From a virus, in the IMG/VR virus record IMGVR_UViG_3300032331_001568, positions 1 through 38,381 of that record: DNA of 38,381 nt; one strand, written 5' to 3'. The notes beneath the pieces are model-generated. The model was not told the DNA's origin. It saw only the letters and a program-made list of their open reading frames with translations, and did not search any database. Shown here one piece after another: positions 16,056-23,096 of the stretch. A program made the position numbers and the translations under genes. Position 1 is the first letter of the stretch, and the number at the start of each line of letters is the position of its first letter.

Positions 16056-16916
16056 ATGGCAACAAACCCTAATGCAAAGGATGCTATTGATGCACAACTT
16101 GCACAATATGGACTAAGCGGACTGACCGATGCTTTGTGGACAAATTATACAAATGGTTTGGTTGACATGGGGAACTTAGAAGCGGCAGTTTATGCGCTCA
16201 GAAACGAAAAGGTTTACAAAGAACGGTTCAAGGCAAACGAGTCTCGCACAAACCCAAACCGCCCTGGCGGTCCGTTGCCAGAACTTTTGCCAAGTGAATA
16301 CATTGACCTAGAAAACAAATATAAAGAAGTCATACGTGTTAACGGCCTCCCAGCAGGGTTTTATGACTCAATAGACGATACACAAAAATTGATTGAAGGT
16401 GTTGTTTCTCCGGCGGAGTTTCAACGTCGAATCACACAAGGCTATAATGCTGTGGCAAGTGCTGATCCTGAAGTGTTACGCCAATTCAGCGAACTGTACG
16501 GTGTTTCACAAGGCCAATTGGCGGCCTATTTTATTGATCCTGTTCGTGGCGAAACTCTTATCAAACAGCAAGCCGATGCAGCCAAGATTGCGGCTAGTGC
16601 ATCAAAGTTGGCGAACCTACAGTTGACCAAAAGTTTTGCTGAAGATCTTGCTCGTAGTGGTGTGGCCGATATTTCTGCGGAAACCTTCACCAAAGTTGGT
16701 CAACTTGGCGAACTCACTACAGCGATGGCAGGCGAAACAGAACTCAACGCCGAACAGATCGTAGGTTCGCAAGCAGGCACTAACACTCAGGCAGCGTTAG
16801 AACTTGAACGTCGTAAACGTTCCCGTGTTGGCGAATTTCAAGGTGGCGGCCAGTTTGTTCGTACACAAGGTGAGAGTGCTGGTTCGATTACCACTTCGGT
16901 TGGTACAGCCCAGTAG
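16056..16916 (+). CDS. Structural protein of the head/ejection block (286 aa)
   Basis: A 286-residue, largely helical protein. The N-terminus (YGLSGLTDALWTNYTNGLVD) has the short 'YGL--L-d-LW--YtnG' opening shared with other actinophage virion proteins; the end is Gly/Ser/Thr-rich and probably flexible. It begins two bases after the preceding stop and is the last gene before the scaffold promoter. Ejection or neck function is inferred from position. Confidence 0.6.
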   Translation: MATNPNAKDAIDAQLAQYGLSGLTDALWTNYTNGLVDMGNLEAAVYALRNEKVYKERFKANESRTNPNRPGGPLPELLPSEYIDLENKYKEVIRVNGLPAGFYDSIDDTQKLIEGVVSPAEFQRRITQGYNAVASADPEVLRQFSELYGVSQGQLAAYFIDPVRGETLIKQQADAAKIAASASKLANLQLTKSFAEDLARSGVADISAETFTKVGQLGELTTAMAGETELNAEQIVGSQAGTNTQAALELERRKRSRVGEFQGGGQFVRTQGESAGSITTSVGTAQ

Positions 16917-16921
16917 GGTAC

Positions 16922-16952
16922 TTGACATGCGCCCTGTGGGTGTGTGTATACT
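16922..16952 (+). promoter_or_regulatory. Promoter for scaffold/capsid
   Basis: TTGACA (16922-16927) is followed by TGTATA (17-base spacer, 16945-16950) or TATACT (19-base spacer, 16947-16952). It starts six bases after the previous stop and leaves a leader of about 105 bases before the scaffold gene. Separate high-level transcription of scaffold and capsid makes sense. Confidence 0.65.
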
Positions 16953-16972
16953 GAGAGTGTTCAACAGAACAC

Positions 16973-17044
16973 CCATCGGAAGTTCCCCGTCTTCGATGGT
17001 TAAAAGGGGTGAGATTTGCAGCCATTCTGAACCCTCCGGTCAGA
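16973..17044 (+). other. Two leader hairpins upstream of scaffold gene
   Basis: CCATCG-GAAG pairs with CTTCGATGG (16973-16999, one bulged G). A second stem is TCTGA-CC / GG-TCAGA (17026-17044, one bulged A, CTCC loop). Neither is followed by a U-run, so they look like leader structure rather than terminators, perhaps stabilising an abundant late mRNA. Confidence 0.45.
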
Positions 17045-17066
17045 GTGTGGGCAGAAGGAGTGGGTC

Positions 17067-17519
17067 ATGTCAGAGTCAGACTTCGAGTTTGAGGATGAAG
17101 CACAAGACCAAGCGACACGGAAAGATCCAGTACGCGCCAGAATGCGTGAATTGGAACAACAGGTCAAGGCGTTTGAGGCGAAAGCTAAAGAAGCCGAAGC
17201 AGCCACACGCGAGTTGGCGTTTGTTAAAGCAGGAGTTGATCCTGATTCAGCAGCAGCCAAATATTTCGTTAAAGGCTACGACGGTGAGTTGACACCTGAA
17301 GCTATCCGTGCAGCAGCCGAAGAAGCAAGTCTCATACCTTCACAGAAAAAAGAAGTGGCTGCTGAACAGCAGGCATGGAATCGGGTGGCTCAGGCCAGTC
17401 GTGCGGGCGAGACAAGTGATGCACCGGTGGATTATGTGCAGCGTTTCAATAACGCCAAATCCGCAGAAGAAGTGATGGCTTTAATGGCTCAGGCAAGAGC
17501 AGAAGCAGAAAAATACTAA
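17067..17519 (+). CDS. Capsid scaffold protein
   Basis: A 150-residue acidic protein: disordered acidic N-terminus (MSESDFEFEDEAQDQ), a coiled coil at about 20-55 (RMRELEQQVKAFEAKAKEAEAATREL), and an Ala/Glu-rich helical C-terminus. This layout, and its place directly before the major capsid gene, are those of phage scaffold proteins that shape the procapsid and leave before DNA entry. AGAAGGAG (17053-17060) is a strong ribosome-binding site. No protease domain is present. Confidence 0.8.
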   Translation: MSESDFEFEDEAQDQATRKDPVRARMRELEQQVKAFEAKAKEAEAATRELAFVKAGVDPDSAAAKYFVKGYDGELTPEAIRAAAEEASLIPSQKKEVAAEQQAWNRVAQASRAGETSDAPVDYVQRFNNAKSAEEVMALMAQARAEAEKY

Positions 17520-17541
17520 TCACTCCCCAGTAGGCGCACTA

Positions 17542-17563
17542 CCTTTTGGGGCTACCCCAAAGG
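17542..17563 (+). promoter_or_regulatory. Hairpin enclosing the capsid ribosome-binding site
   Basis: CCTTTTGGGG (17542-17551), loop CTA, CCCCAAAGG (17555-17563), with one bulged T. The AAAGGA ribosome-binding site (17559-17564) of the capsid gene lies in the 3' arm, so it is hidden when the stem forms. Ribosomes finishing the scaffold gene 22 bases upstream could open it. Confidence 0.55.
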
Positions 17564-17570
17564 AAACATA

Positions 17571-18539
17571 GTGGCTATTACACAAGCAAGCTCAGTAGGA
17601 ATTGACCAGGCGGCGTATGACAGGTTGGCGTATTTCGCCCTCCGTTCAGAACTGTTGTTTGATCAAGCAGCAGATGTTCAAGCAACCAATCAGGCTATGC
17701 CTGGTTCGTCGGTGATTTTCACCATTTTCAACGAACTCGCAGCAGCAACATCAACACTCAGCGAAACTGCTGACCTTACCCCTGCAACCATGGGTGATGC
17801 AAACGTGACGGTAACTCTTGCAGAATACGGCAACACTGTTGCTACAACTGCAAAACTCCGTGGCACAGCATTCTTGGATGTTGATGCAACAGCAGCAAAC
17901 TTGATCGGCTACAACGCTGGTCTTTCGATTGACACTGTTGTTCAAGCAGTTTTGGGTGCAGGCACAAACGTGGCTTACGCTACGGGTGGTGCAGCAGTTC
18001 CAACAAGCACGGTAACAGTTAAGGCTGATGCAATTTTGACTGCAAACGACATCCGTAAGCAGACAGCAGCGTTGCGTTCAGCAAACGTTGCAACATTCAA
18101 CGGCTACTACATGGGTTACATTCACCCAGACGTTTCATACGATCTCCGCAAGGAAACCGGTAACGCTGCATGGAATGCACCTCACATCAACGTGGACACC
18201 GCAGGTATCTACAATGGCGAAATCGGCACTTTTGAGTCGGTTCGTTTCATTGAGACACCACGCGCACCATTGAATGCCAACGCATCAAACGGCACCAGCA
18301 CAACTGGAACGATTGACGTTTACAGCACTTTGATCATGGGCCGTCAGGCTTTGGCGAAGGCTTACTCAGCAATCGATGGAAACGGTGTTGTTCCAAAGGT
18401 TGTTCGTGGACCTGTAGTTGACTCGCTCATGCGTTTCAATCCAATTGGTTGGTACTGGTTGGGTGGCTACGGTCGCTTCCGCGAAGCCTCGTTGCGTCGT
18501 ATTGAAGGCGCATCAAGCATTGGTGCAAACGCTTCCTAA
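17571..18539 (+). CDS. Major capsid protein, N4-gp56 family
   Basis: A 322-residue protein. The pattern fits the N4-gp56 branch of HK97-fold capsids: early helix (AYDRLAYFALRSELLFDQAAD), strand pair (PGSSVIFTIFNELAAAT), a spine helix around residues 155-170 (TANDIRKQTAALRSAN), then YMGYIHPDVSYDLR and GEIGTFESVRFIETPRAP, the latter two being the family's clearest marks. The start is a GTG with an AAAGGA site partly locked in a hairpin. It is followed by a strong terminator, as expected for the most abundant virion protein. Confidence 0.88.
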   Translation: MAITQASSVGIDQAAYDRLAYFALRSELLFDQAADVQATNQAMPGSSVIFTIFNELAAATSTLSETADLTPATMGDANVTVTLAEYGNTVATTAKLRGTAFLDVDATAANLIGYNAGLSIDTVVQAVLGAGTNVAYATGGAAVPTSTVTVKADAILTANDIRKQTAALRSANVATFNGYYMGYIHPDVSYDLRKETGNAAWNAPHINVDTAGIYNGEIGTFESVRFIETPRAPLNANASNGTSTTGTIDVYSTLIMGRQALAKAYSAIDGNGVVPKVVRGPVVDSLMRFNPIGWYWLGGYGRFREASLRRIEGASSIGANAS

Positions 18540-18565
18540 TTAGGTTGCGTTAGTTACCCCAAAGT

Positions 18566-18612
18566 GTGGGGCGGCCCAGGTTCCCCTCGACCTCGGTGCC
18601 GCCCCACTTTTT
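18566..18612 (+). terminator. Strong terminator after capsid gene
   Basis: A 10-bp perfect G/C stem GTGGGGCGGC (18566-18575) / GCCGCCCCAC (18598-18607) is followed by five T. It should stop most transcripts coming from the scaffold/capsid promoter. Confidence 0.9.
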
Positions 18613-18616
18613 GTTT

Positions 18617-18626
18617 GGTGTATGAT
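18617..18626 (+). promoter_or_regulatory. Candidate -10 box restarting transcription
   Basis: GGTGTATGAT, identical over 10 bases to 4177-4186, starts five bases after the terminator U-run and 21 bases before the next ribosome-binding region. TATGAT is a near-consensus -10 box; a -35 would fall within the terminator stem and is not recognisable. Confidence 0.4.
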
Positions 18627-18646
18627 GTTTTTGTCGAAAGGTTTGT

Positions 18647-19015
18647 ATGTCTATTTCCAATTATGCAGAGTTAAAAATTCTGGAACACACGACAGGTAAA
18701 ACTGCGTGGACTATGCCTTCTACGGTGTATGTGAAACTGCATTTGGGTGACCCTGGTGAGGCTGCTACTTCTAATGCGGCTGTTGAGGCGACTCGTAAGG
18801 TTGCTGCGTGGGCTACTGCTGCGTCGGGTTCTATTGTGACTTCTGGAACGATTGAGTGGACTAACGTTTCGACTACTGAAACTTATTCGCATTGGTCTTT
18901 GTGGGATGCGTCTACTGCTGGTAATGCTTTGTGGTCGGGTGCTTTGGCTACTACGGCGGCTGTGACTGCTGGCGATACTTTTCAAATCACGTCACTTACG
19001 TTGACGCTGGACTAG
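18647..19015 (+). CDS. Tail protein, Gp80-like fold (122 aa)
   Basis: A 122-residue beta-rich protein. The opening SNYAELKILEHTTGKTAWTMP followed by VYVKLHLGDPGE matches the widespread small phage tail-fibre-like family exemplified by mycobacteriophage Gp80 ('-YLE-kIL-h--g---y--P---YvgL---dP-e'). AAAGG serves as ribosome-binding site. Codon choice here is strongly T/G-ending, unlike the A/C-ending choice of the genes from 21695 on. Confidence 0.7.
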   Translation: MSISNYAELKILEHTTGKTAWTMPSTVYVKLHLGDPGEAATSNAAVEATRKVAAWATAASGSIVTSGTIEWTNVSTTETYSHWSLWDASTAGNALWSGALATTAAVTAGDTFQITSLTLTLD

Positions 19016-19029
19016 GAAGGTAGCCCTTA

Positions 19030-19266
19030 GTGGCAACAGGTTTTCCTACTTCTCTTGATGCGTTGACTAATCCGCTTTCTACGGATGCGTTGACGAGTCC
19101 TTCTCACGCTGACCAGCATGCGAATGTGAACGATGGTGTTGAGGCGTTGCAGGCTAAGGTTGGTGTGGATGGTTCTGCTGTTTCTACATCATTGGATTAC
19201 AAGGTTTCTAAGCCGTTGAATAGTGAAGTTTTGGCAGCAATTATACTTATGGATATAGGAGTTTAA
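19030..19266 (+). CDS. Small tail/fibre protein (78 aa)
   Basis: A 78-residue protein with a GTG start. It matches a pattern common near phage tail fibres: FPTSLDALTNPLSTDALTSP, then HADQHANVNDGVEALQAKVG and TSLDYKV. The PxHAxxHxxxNDxVxALQxKVG segment probably forms a trimeric coiled-coil connector. The final 15 residues are hydrophobic. Its partner is likely the beta-sandwich protein that follows. Confidence 0.7.
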   Translation: MATGFPTSLDALTNPLSTDALTSPSHADQHANVNDGVEALQAKVGVDGSAVSTSLDYKVSKPLNSEVLAAIILMDIGV

Positions 19267-19267
19267 T

Positions 19268-19603
19268 ATGGCATCAGGTGACAGAGCGGAAGCACGGTTG
19301 TGTGCGCCTACACAGTTGGGTACTTCTACAACAACTTTGTTTACGGTGACTACTGGGCATACGTTTGTGGTGAAGCAAATCATTATTGCTAATACGGATA
19401 CGGTTGACCGTACTGTGACTTTGGCTATTGGTTCGGCGGCTACTGCTGCTAATAGGATTATGTCTTCGTTGCCGATTGGTGCGAATGATGTGATGGTTTG
19501 GGATACGGCTCTTGTGTTGTTGACTACTGAAACTTTGCAGGGTTTGTCTGATACTGCGTCGAAGGTGAATGTGACTGTTGTTGGTTGGGATAAGACCAAC
19601 TAG
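19268..19603 (+). CDS. Beta-sandwich virion protein (111 aa)
   Basis: A 111-residue protein of alternating beta strands (TLFTVTTGHTFVVKQIIIAN, RTVTLAIG, TLQGLSD, KVNVTVVGW) with no charged core, as in small capsid-decoration or tail-tip proteins that accompany fibre genes. The ATG follows the previous stop by one base. A decoration or fibre-head role is inferred. Confidence 0.65.
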   Translation: MASGDRAEARLCAPTQLGTSTTTLFTVTTGHTFVVKQIIIANTDTVDRTVTLAIGSAATAANRIMSSLPIGANDVMVWDTALVLLTTETLQGLSDTASKVNVTVVGWDKTN

Positions 19604-19605
19604 TT

Positions 19606-20457
19606 ATGGGTTTGTCTTTTGCTTTGGGTTCGTCGGCGTTGTTGCCTGCTGGCTTGGGGTTTCGTAACTTGTTGATTAACGGCGAATTCCGTATCAACCA
19701 ACGAGGTTACGCATCGGCATCAAACCTTGCTTCAGGTTCATACGGTTTTGACCGTTGGAAATCTAGTTTCACAAACACAACTTTGACTTTTACTTCTGCG
19801 TCACAAGGTCAGATAGTTACTATCAACTCTGGTGGTTCTATCAAGCAGATTATTGAACGAGAAAATGTTTCTGCTGGTACATATATTTTGTCTTGGACTG
19901 GTACTGCTACTGGCAGGGTGTATAACACTGGTGCTACTCCTCCTTCGTATGCGGCTTCTCCGTTGTTTGTGACGTTGGATGGGTTGGCGAATGTTGATGT
20001 TGAGTTCACGGCTTCTGGCGGTACACAGACTTTGTGGAAGCCGCAACTTGAAGCGAATTATCAGGCGACCCCGTTTGAACAACGACCTATCGGTGTAGAA
20101 CTAGCATTGTGCCAACGGTACTACCAGCGTAGAACTGGTACTGGTTCAACTACATACACATCATTAGGTGGGTTTGGTGCTTTCGGTTCTTCCACTGCCG
20201 CCGACTTTGATTTTGTATTGCCGGTTGTCATGAGAGTGGTGCCACATACTCTTGATTATCATTCTGCATCTGGTTTTGTTGGTTCAACAAGCAATGCAAG
20301 TTACACATCAACATCTTTGGGAATACAAACGGTTACTGCCACTGCGCAAGTGTTCGCAATAACATTGTCAGGAATGTCAGGAACTGCTGGTCTTGCAGTA
20401 CGGCTTTTGGTCAACAACAGCACATCAGGTTATTTAGGTTGGAGTGCAGAACTGTAA
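19606..20457 (+). CDS. Tail fibre/carbohydrate-binding-like protein
   Basis: A 283-residue protein. The segment FRNLLINGEFRINQRGYAS followed by YGFDRWK is the typical entry of phage fibre domains with a CBM-like jelly roll, and QLEANYQATPFEQRPIGVEL-CQRYYQR is the conserved exit of that domain. The last 100 residues are a separate Ser/Thr/Gly-rich beta domain. It likely contacts host surface glycans. The junction upstream is TAGTTATG, as at two earlier gene borders. Confidence 0.75.
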   Translation: MGLSFALGSSALLPAGLGFRNLLINGEFRINQRGYASASNLASGSYGFDRWKSSFTNTTLTFTSASQGQIVTINSGGSIKQIIERENVSAGTYILSWTGTATGRVYNTGATPPSYAASPLFVTLDGLANVDVEFTASGGTQTLWKPQLEANYQATPFEQRPIGVELALCQRYYQRRTGTGSTTYTSLGGFGAFGSSTAADFDFVLPVVMRVVPHTLDYHSASGFVGSTSNASYTSTSLGIQTVTATAQVFAITLSGMSGTAGLAVRLLVNNSTSGYLGWSAEL

Positions 20458-20630
20458 TGTTTTATTTTATTGATATTGAATCATACGGTCAAACCCAACG
20501 TCACATTATTCAACGCTTAGAAGATGGTAGTGGGTTGTCTTTCCCTCTTACGGATGACAACCCGAACACGGCTGCGTATCTTGCGTGGGTTGCTGAAGGT
20601 AACACCGCAGAAGAATGGAATCCACAATGA
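20457..20630 (+). CDS. Small tail-fibre-associated protein (57 aa)
   Basis: A 57-residue protein starting at the ATG that overlaps the fibre stop (TAATG). It ends AYLAWVAEGNTAEEWNPQ, the short C-terminal pattern (YLAWVAEGN-PE) common in tail-fibre assembly or fibre-tip proteins. Placement right after a fibre gene supports a chaperone or attachment role, which stays an inference. Confidence 0.65.
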   Translation: MFYFIDIESYGQTQRHIIQRLEDGSGLSFPLTDDNPNTAAYLAWVAEGNTAEEWNPQ

Positions 20631-21157
20631 CTATTTCTGCTACTACACAAGGGCTTCGACCAGGCGTAACAACTTCGTCTAACAGACCTGCAACACCGTT
20701 TGAAGGTCAAATGATTTACGAAACCGATACCGATTTAATGCTGGTGTATAACGGGTCCGCTTGGGTTTGTATAACACCCAAATCTTCGCTTGACGAAACA
20801 ACAAGAACAACATCTAGTACGAGTTATGCAACGCTTACTGGTGCGCCATCGGTTACTTTGCAAACTGGAACAAAGGCGTTAATAACGGTTGCTGGAATGA
20901 TGAGTCAGGCTGGAGTGGCAGGGTATGCATTTTTAGGTTGCGTTACTTCTGGTGCATCAACTATTGCTTCGTCAAGCACAAAAGCAGCAGCAATCTATTG
21001 GGGGTCTGGCGACTTGGGTAACGACAAGACAACATCATTTACATATTTAGAAACTGGTTTGACTGCTGGTTCAAATGTATTTACAATGCAAGTTATGGCT
21101 GCTGGTGCAACCCTATACATAAAACAAAAATCGCTCACCGTTGTTGGGATTCCCTGA
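20627..21157 (+). CDS. Fibre-tip protein, tandem paralogue A (176 aa)
   Basis: A 176-residue protein. The ATG at 20627 overlaps the preceding stop (ATGA); an ATG at 20615 is also in frame. Residues 18-52 carry RPATPFEGQMIYETDTD and LVYNGSAWVCITP, a short beta module found repeatedly in phage fibres and structural proteins. The rest is a Thr/Ser/Ala-rich beta domain ending LTVVGIP. It is clearly related to the next gene. Confidence 0.7.
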   Translation: MTISATTQGLRPGVTTSSNRPATPFEGQMIYETDTDLMLVYNGSAWVCITPKSSLDETTRTTSSTSYATLTGAPSVTLQTGTKALITVAGMMSQAGVAGYAFLGCVTSGASTIASSSTKAAAIYWGSGDLGNDKTTSFTYLETGLTAGSNVFTMQVMAAGATLYIKQKSLTVVGIP

Positions 21158-21687
21158 TGCCTCTTAGTTCTGTTGTTGGTGCGCAATCGATTATTAAACC
21201 TGGTGTGTGTACGTCGTCTACTCGCCCTGCTTCGCCGTTTGAAGGTCAAATGATTTATGAGACTGATACCGACACACTTCTTGTTTACAACGGTTCTGCT
21301 TGGGTTTGCATAACACCAAAATCATCAACCCAAGATGCTTCCGTAAACAACCCTAGTGGTACCGCTTTCGCTGCTTCGGCAGGTTCAGACCCAACCGTTA
21401 CCGTGCAAACAGGAACCAAAGCATTGGTAACAATTTCTGCTCGTATAAGTTCTGCTGGCAATTATCATTTTGTTGGTTGTGCTGTATCTGGTGCAACAAC
21501 TGTGGCTGCCGCTGACGCAAACTCTGCGACCATTGGGGCTATTTCAACTGCAACAATGTCATCCGTGACATATCTTTTAACGGGCTTAACTGCTGGTTCA
21601 AACATTTTTACTATGCAATACAGATGCAACGTGTCTGCTAGTGGAAGTTACGATTTCCGAAAATTGACTGTAGTTGGGATTCCGTAG
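21157..21687 (+). CDS. Fibre-tip protein, tandem paralogue B (176 aa)
   Basis: A 176-residue protein overlapping the previous stop (TGATG). It repeats the plan of its neighbour: RPASPFEGQMIYETDTD, LVYNGSAWVCITPKSS, then TVQTGTKALVTISA, GLTAGSNIFTMQ and LTVVGIP at the same positions. The first 100 bases of this module are nearly identical in DNA while the middle has diverged, as expected for a duplication under receptor-driven selection. Confidence 0.7.
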   Translation: MPLSSVVGAQSIIKPGVCTSSTRPASPFEGQMIYETDTDTLLVYNGSAWVCITPKSSTQDASVNNPSGTAFAASAGSDPTVTVQTGTKALVTISARISSAGNYHFVGCAVSGATTVAAADANSATIGAISTATMSSVTYLLTGLTAGSNIFTMQYRCNVSASGSYDFRKLTVVGIP

Positions 21688-21694
21688 GTAGCAA

Positions 21695-22519
21695 ATGGCT
21701 ACCTCCTATAACCAAACAGGATACACCTACAACCAAATAGGTGCAATCTACAACCAGGCTGCAATCGAACGCACAGCCACAGGTAGTGGTCAAGGAACAC
21801 AAACAGCCACCCAAAACTTCTTTACCACCCTCACCACCACAGCCACAGGCTCAGGCACAGGGACATCCAACAACACCATTGTTCACGGTGTACTACGCAC
21901 AGGTTACGGTGCAGGTGGCGCAACCGCATCAGACATCGCCCAATGGAACATCAACCCTGTCAGAACTGCTACAGGTTCGGGCACAGGTGACGGTACCGCT
22001 GTCCGTGTAATCGTAAAACTTCGTGCAGCAACAGGGGAAGGCTTAGGAACATCCACTACACTCGGACTTCATGTTGCACCACGAACTGCTACTGGGTCTG
22101 GCACAGGCACACAAACAGCCACACGTATCGTCACGGGCATCCGTACAGCAACGGGTTCGGGAACGGGAACGTCAACTACGGTTAGTGCAAGAGCATTATT
22201 TAGAACTTGCACAGGAACAGGTTTAGGTAACTCAACAGTCACCTGGGACAAATCACATATCTTCCGTGTCCCATACAACTACCAATACGTTGGCGGATTC
22301 TTCAACGACAAAGACGGAGCCAACCGGTTAGGTTCCTACATCAAAACCAATGTTCGAGCAAGAAACCTATACAAACTCACAGACGGCAGCTACACCATTG
22401 TTGACCAACGGGATCTAGGACAAGTCAAAAAAGTTTGGTATGGTGGGCGTGACCACTTCTTAACACCAGCAGAACAAGCAGAACTCACAGCAGACGGATT
22501 CGGAGCAAGTATTACCTGA
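21695..22519 (+). CDS. Repeat-rich tail adhesin (274 aa)
   Basis: A 274-residue protein in three parts. Residues 4-22 hold three YNQ-x-G units. Residues 26-178 hold eight copies of an R-TATGSGTGT-like unit; from residue 90 on they recur every 20 residues exactly (90, 110, 130, 150, 170), with degenerate copies earlier. Residues 215-274 form a C-terminal domain (NLYKLTDGSYTIVD ... VWYGGRDHFLTPAEQAEL) that is duplicated in the next gene. Regular Gly/Thr repeats suggest an elongated beta structure displayed on the virion. Confidence 0.7.
   Translation: MATSYNQTGYTYNQIGAIYNQAAIERTATGSGQGTQTATQNFFTTLTTTATGSGTGTSNNTIVHGVLRTGYGAGGATASDIAQWNINPVRTATGSGTGDGTAVRVIVKLRAATGEGLGTSTTLGLHVAPRTATGSGTGTQTATRIVTGIRTATGSGTGTSTTVSARALFRTCTGTGLGNSTVTWDKSHIFRVPYNYQYVGGFFNDKDGANRLGSYIKTNVRARNLYKLTDGSYTIVDQRDLGQVKKVWYGGRDHFLTPAEQAELTADGFGASIT
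21770..22228 (+). repeat. Tandem repeat region within the adhesin gene
   Basis: Eight degenerate units encoding R-T-A-T-G-S-G-T-G-T, with a 60-base period in the last five. Repeat number may vary between related phages. Confidence 0.65.
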
Positions 22520-22815
22520 TGGCCATATTTCGTACACCAACCGACAACTATGTGACACCACTATTAGCCGATTTTGATGTTAAAGGAAATCGTCTGTCCG
22601 AAGAACAACGCCTCGCTAACAGACTGGCCCGACATCGCGCCCCTACAGCCCGTGGTCGTAACGTGTTCCAACTTACCGATCTGTCATACACAGAGAACCA
22701 GCCGTCAAACATGGCTACCGTTATCAAGGTGTACTACGGTGGGCATGACATTGAGGTGAATGCTGCCGAGGTAGCATCGTTAACAGCAGCAGGATACGGG
22801 AGTTATATATCGTGA
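22519..22815 (+). CDS. Small protein sharing the adhesin C-domain
   Basis: A 98-residue protein whose ATG overlaps the adhesin stop (TGATG). Residues 45-98 (RGRNVFQLTDLSYTENQ ... KVYYGGHDIEVNAAEVASL) match the C-terminal domain of the adhesin, including the V-x-YGGxD core and the final AGYGSYIS/DGFGASIT. The N-terminal 45 residues differ. The shared domain likely docks both proteins on the same tail site. Confidence 0.65.
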   Translation: MAIFRTPTDNYVTPLLADFDVKGNRLSEEQRLANRLARHRAPTARGRNVFQLTDLSYTENQPSNMATVIKVYYGGHDIEVNAAEVASLTAAGYGSYIS

Positions 22816-23096
22816 TCAAACATCAAGAGACACATCCAAACCTGGATGTTGAGGGTTGTTTCGGATGCAAAGTTTCAGCAGTCGGATTCAGTGCAGAACT
22901 TATGCCCACCCGTACAGGTTCCTCACGGTCGGCAACTATCGCACAAAAGGATCGTGTGCTAGAAAAGGATCTAGACGCATACAAACGATTACGTGACGAC
23001 GGTATCCAACCAAGAAAAATTGATGGTGCTGCAAACGTGGAAGCGAGAGCAACAGAAAAATGGCAGGCAGAATCAGGGATACTTCCCGACTTTTAA
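22812..23096 (+). CDS. Conserved phage protein with CFGC motif
   Basis: A 94-residue protein with a GTG start overlapping the previous stop. It has HPNLDVEGCFGCKVSAVGFS near the N-terminus and AYKRLRDDGIQPRKIDG in the middle; both are hallmarks of a small protein present in many actinophage tail regions. The two cysteines could bind a metal with the nearby His. Its function is unknown. Confidence 0.75.
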   Translation: MIKHQETHPNLDVEGCFGCKVSAVGFSAELMPTRTGSSRSATIAQKDRVLEKDLDAYKRLRDDGIQPRKIDGAANVEARATEKWQAESGILPDF

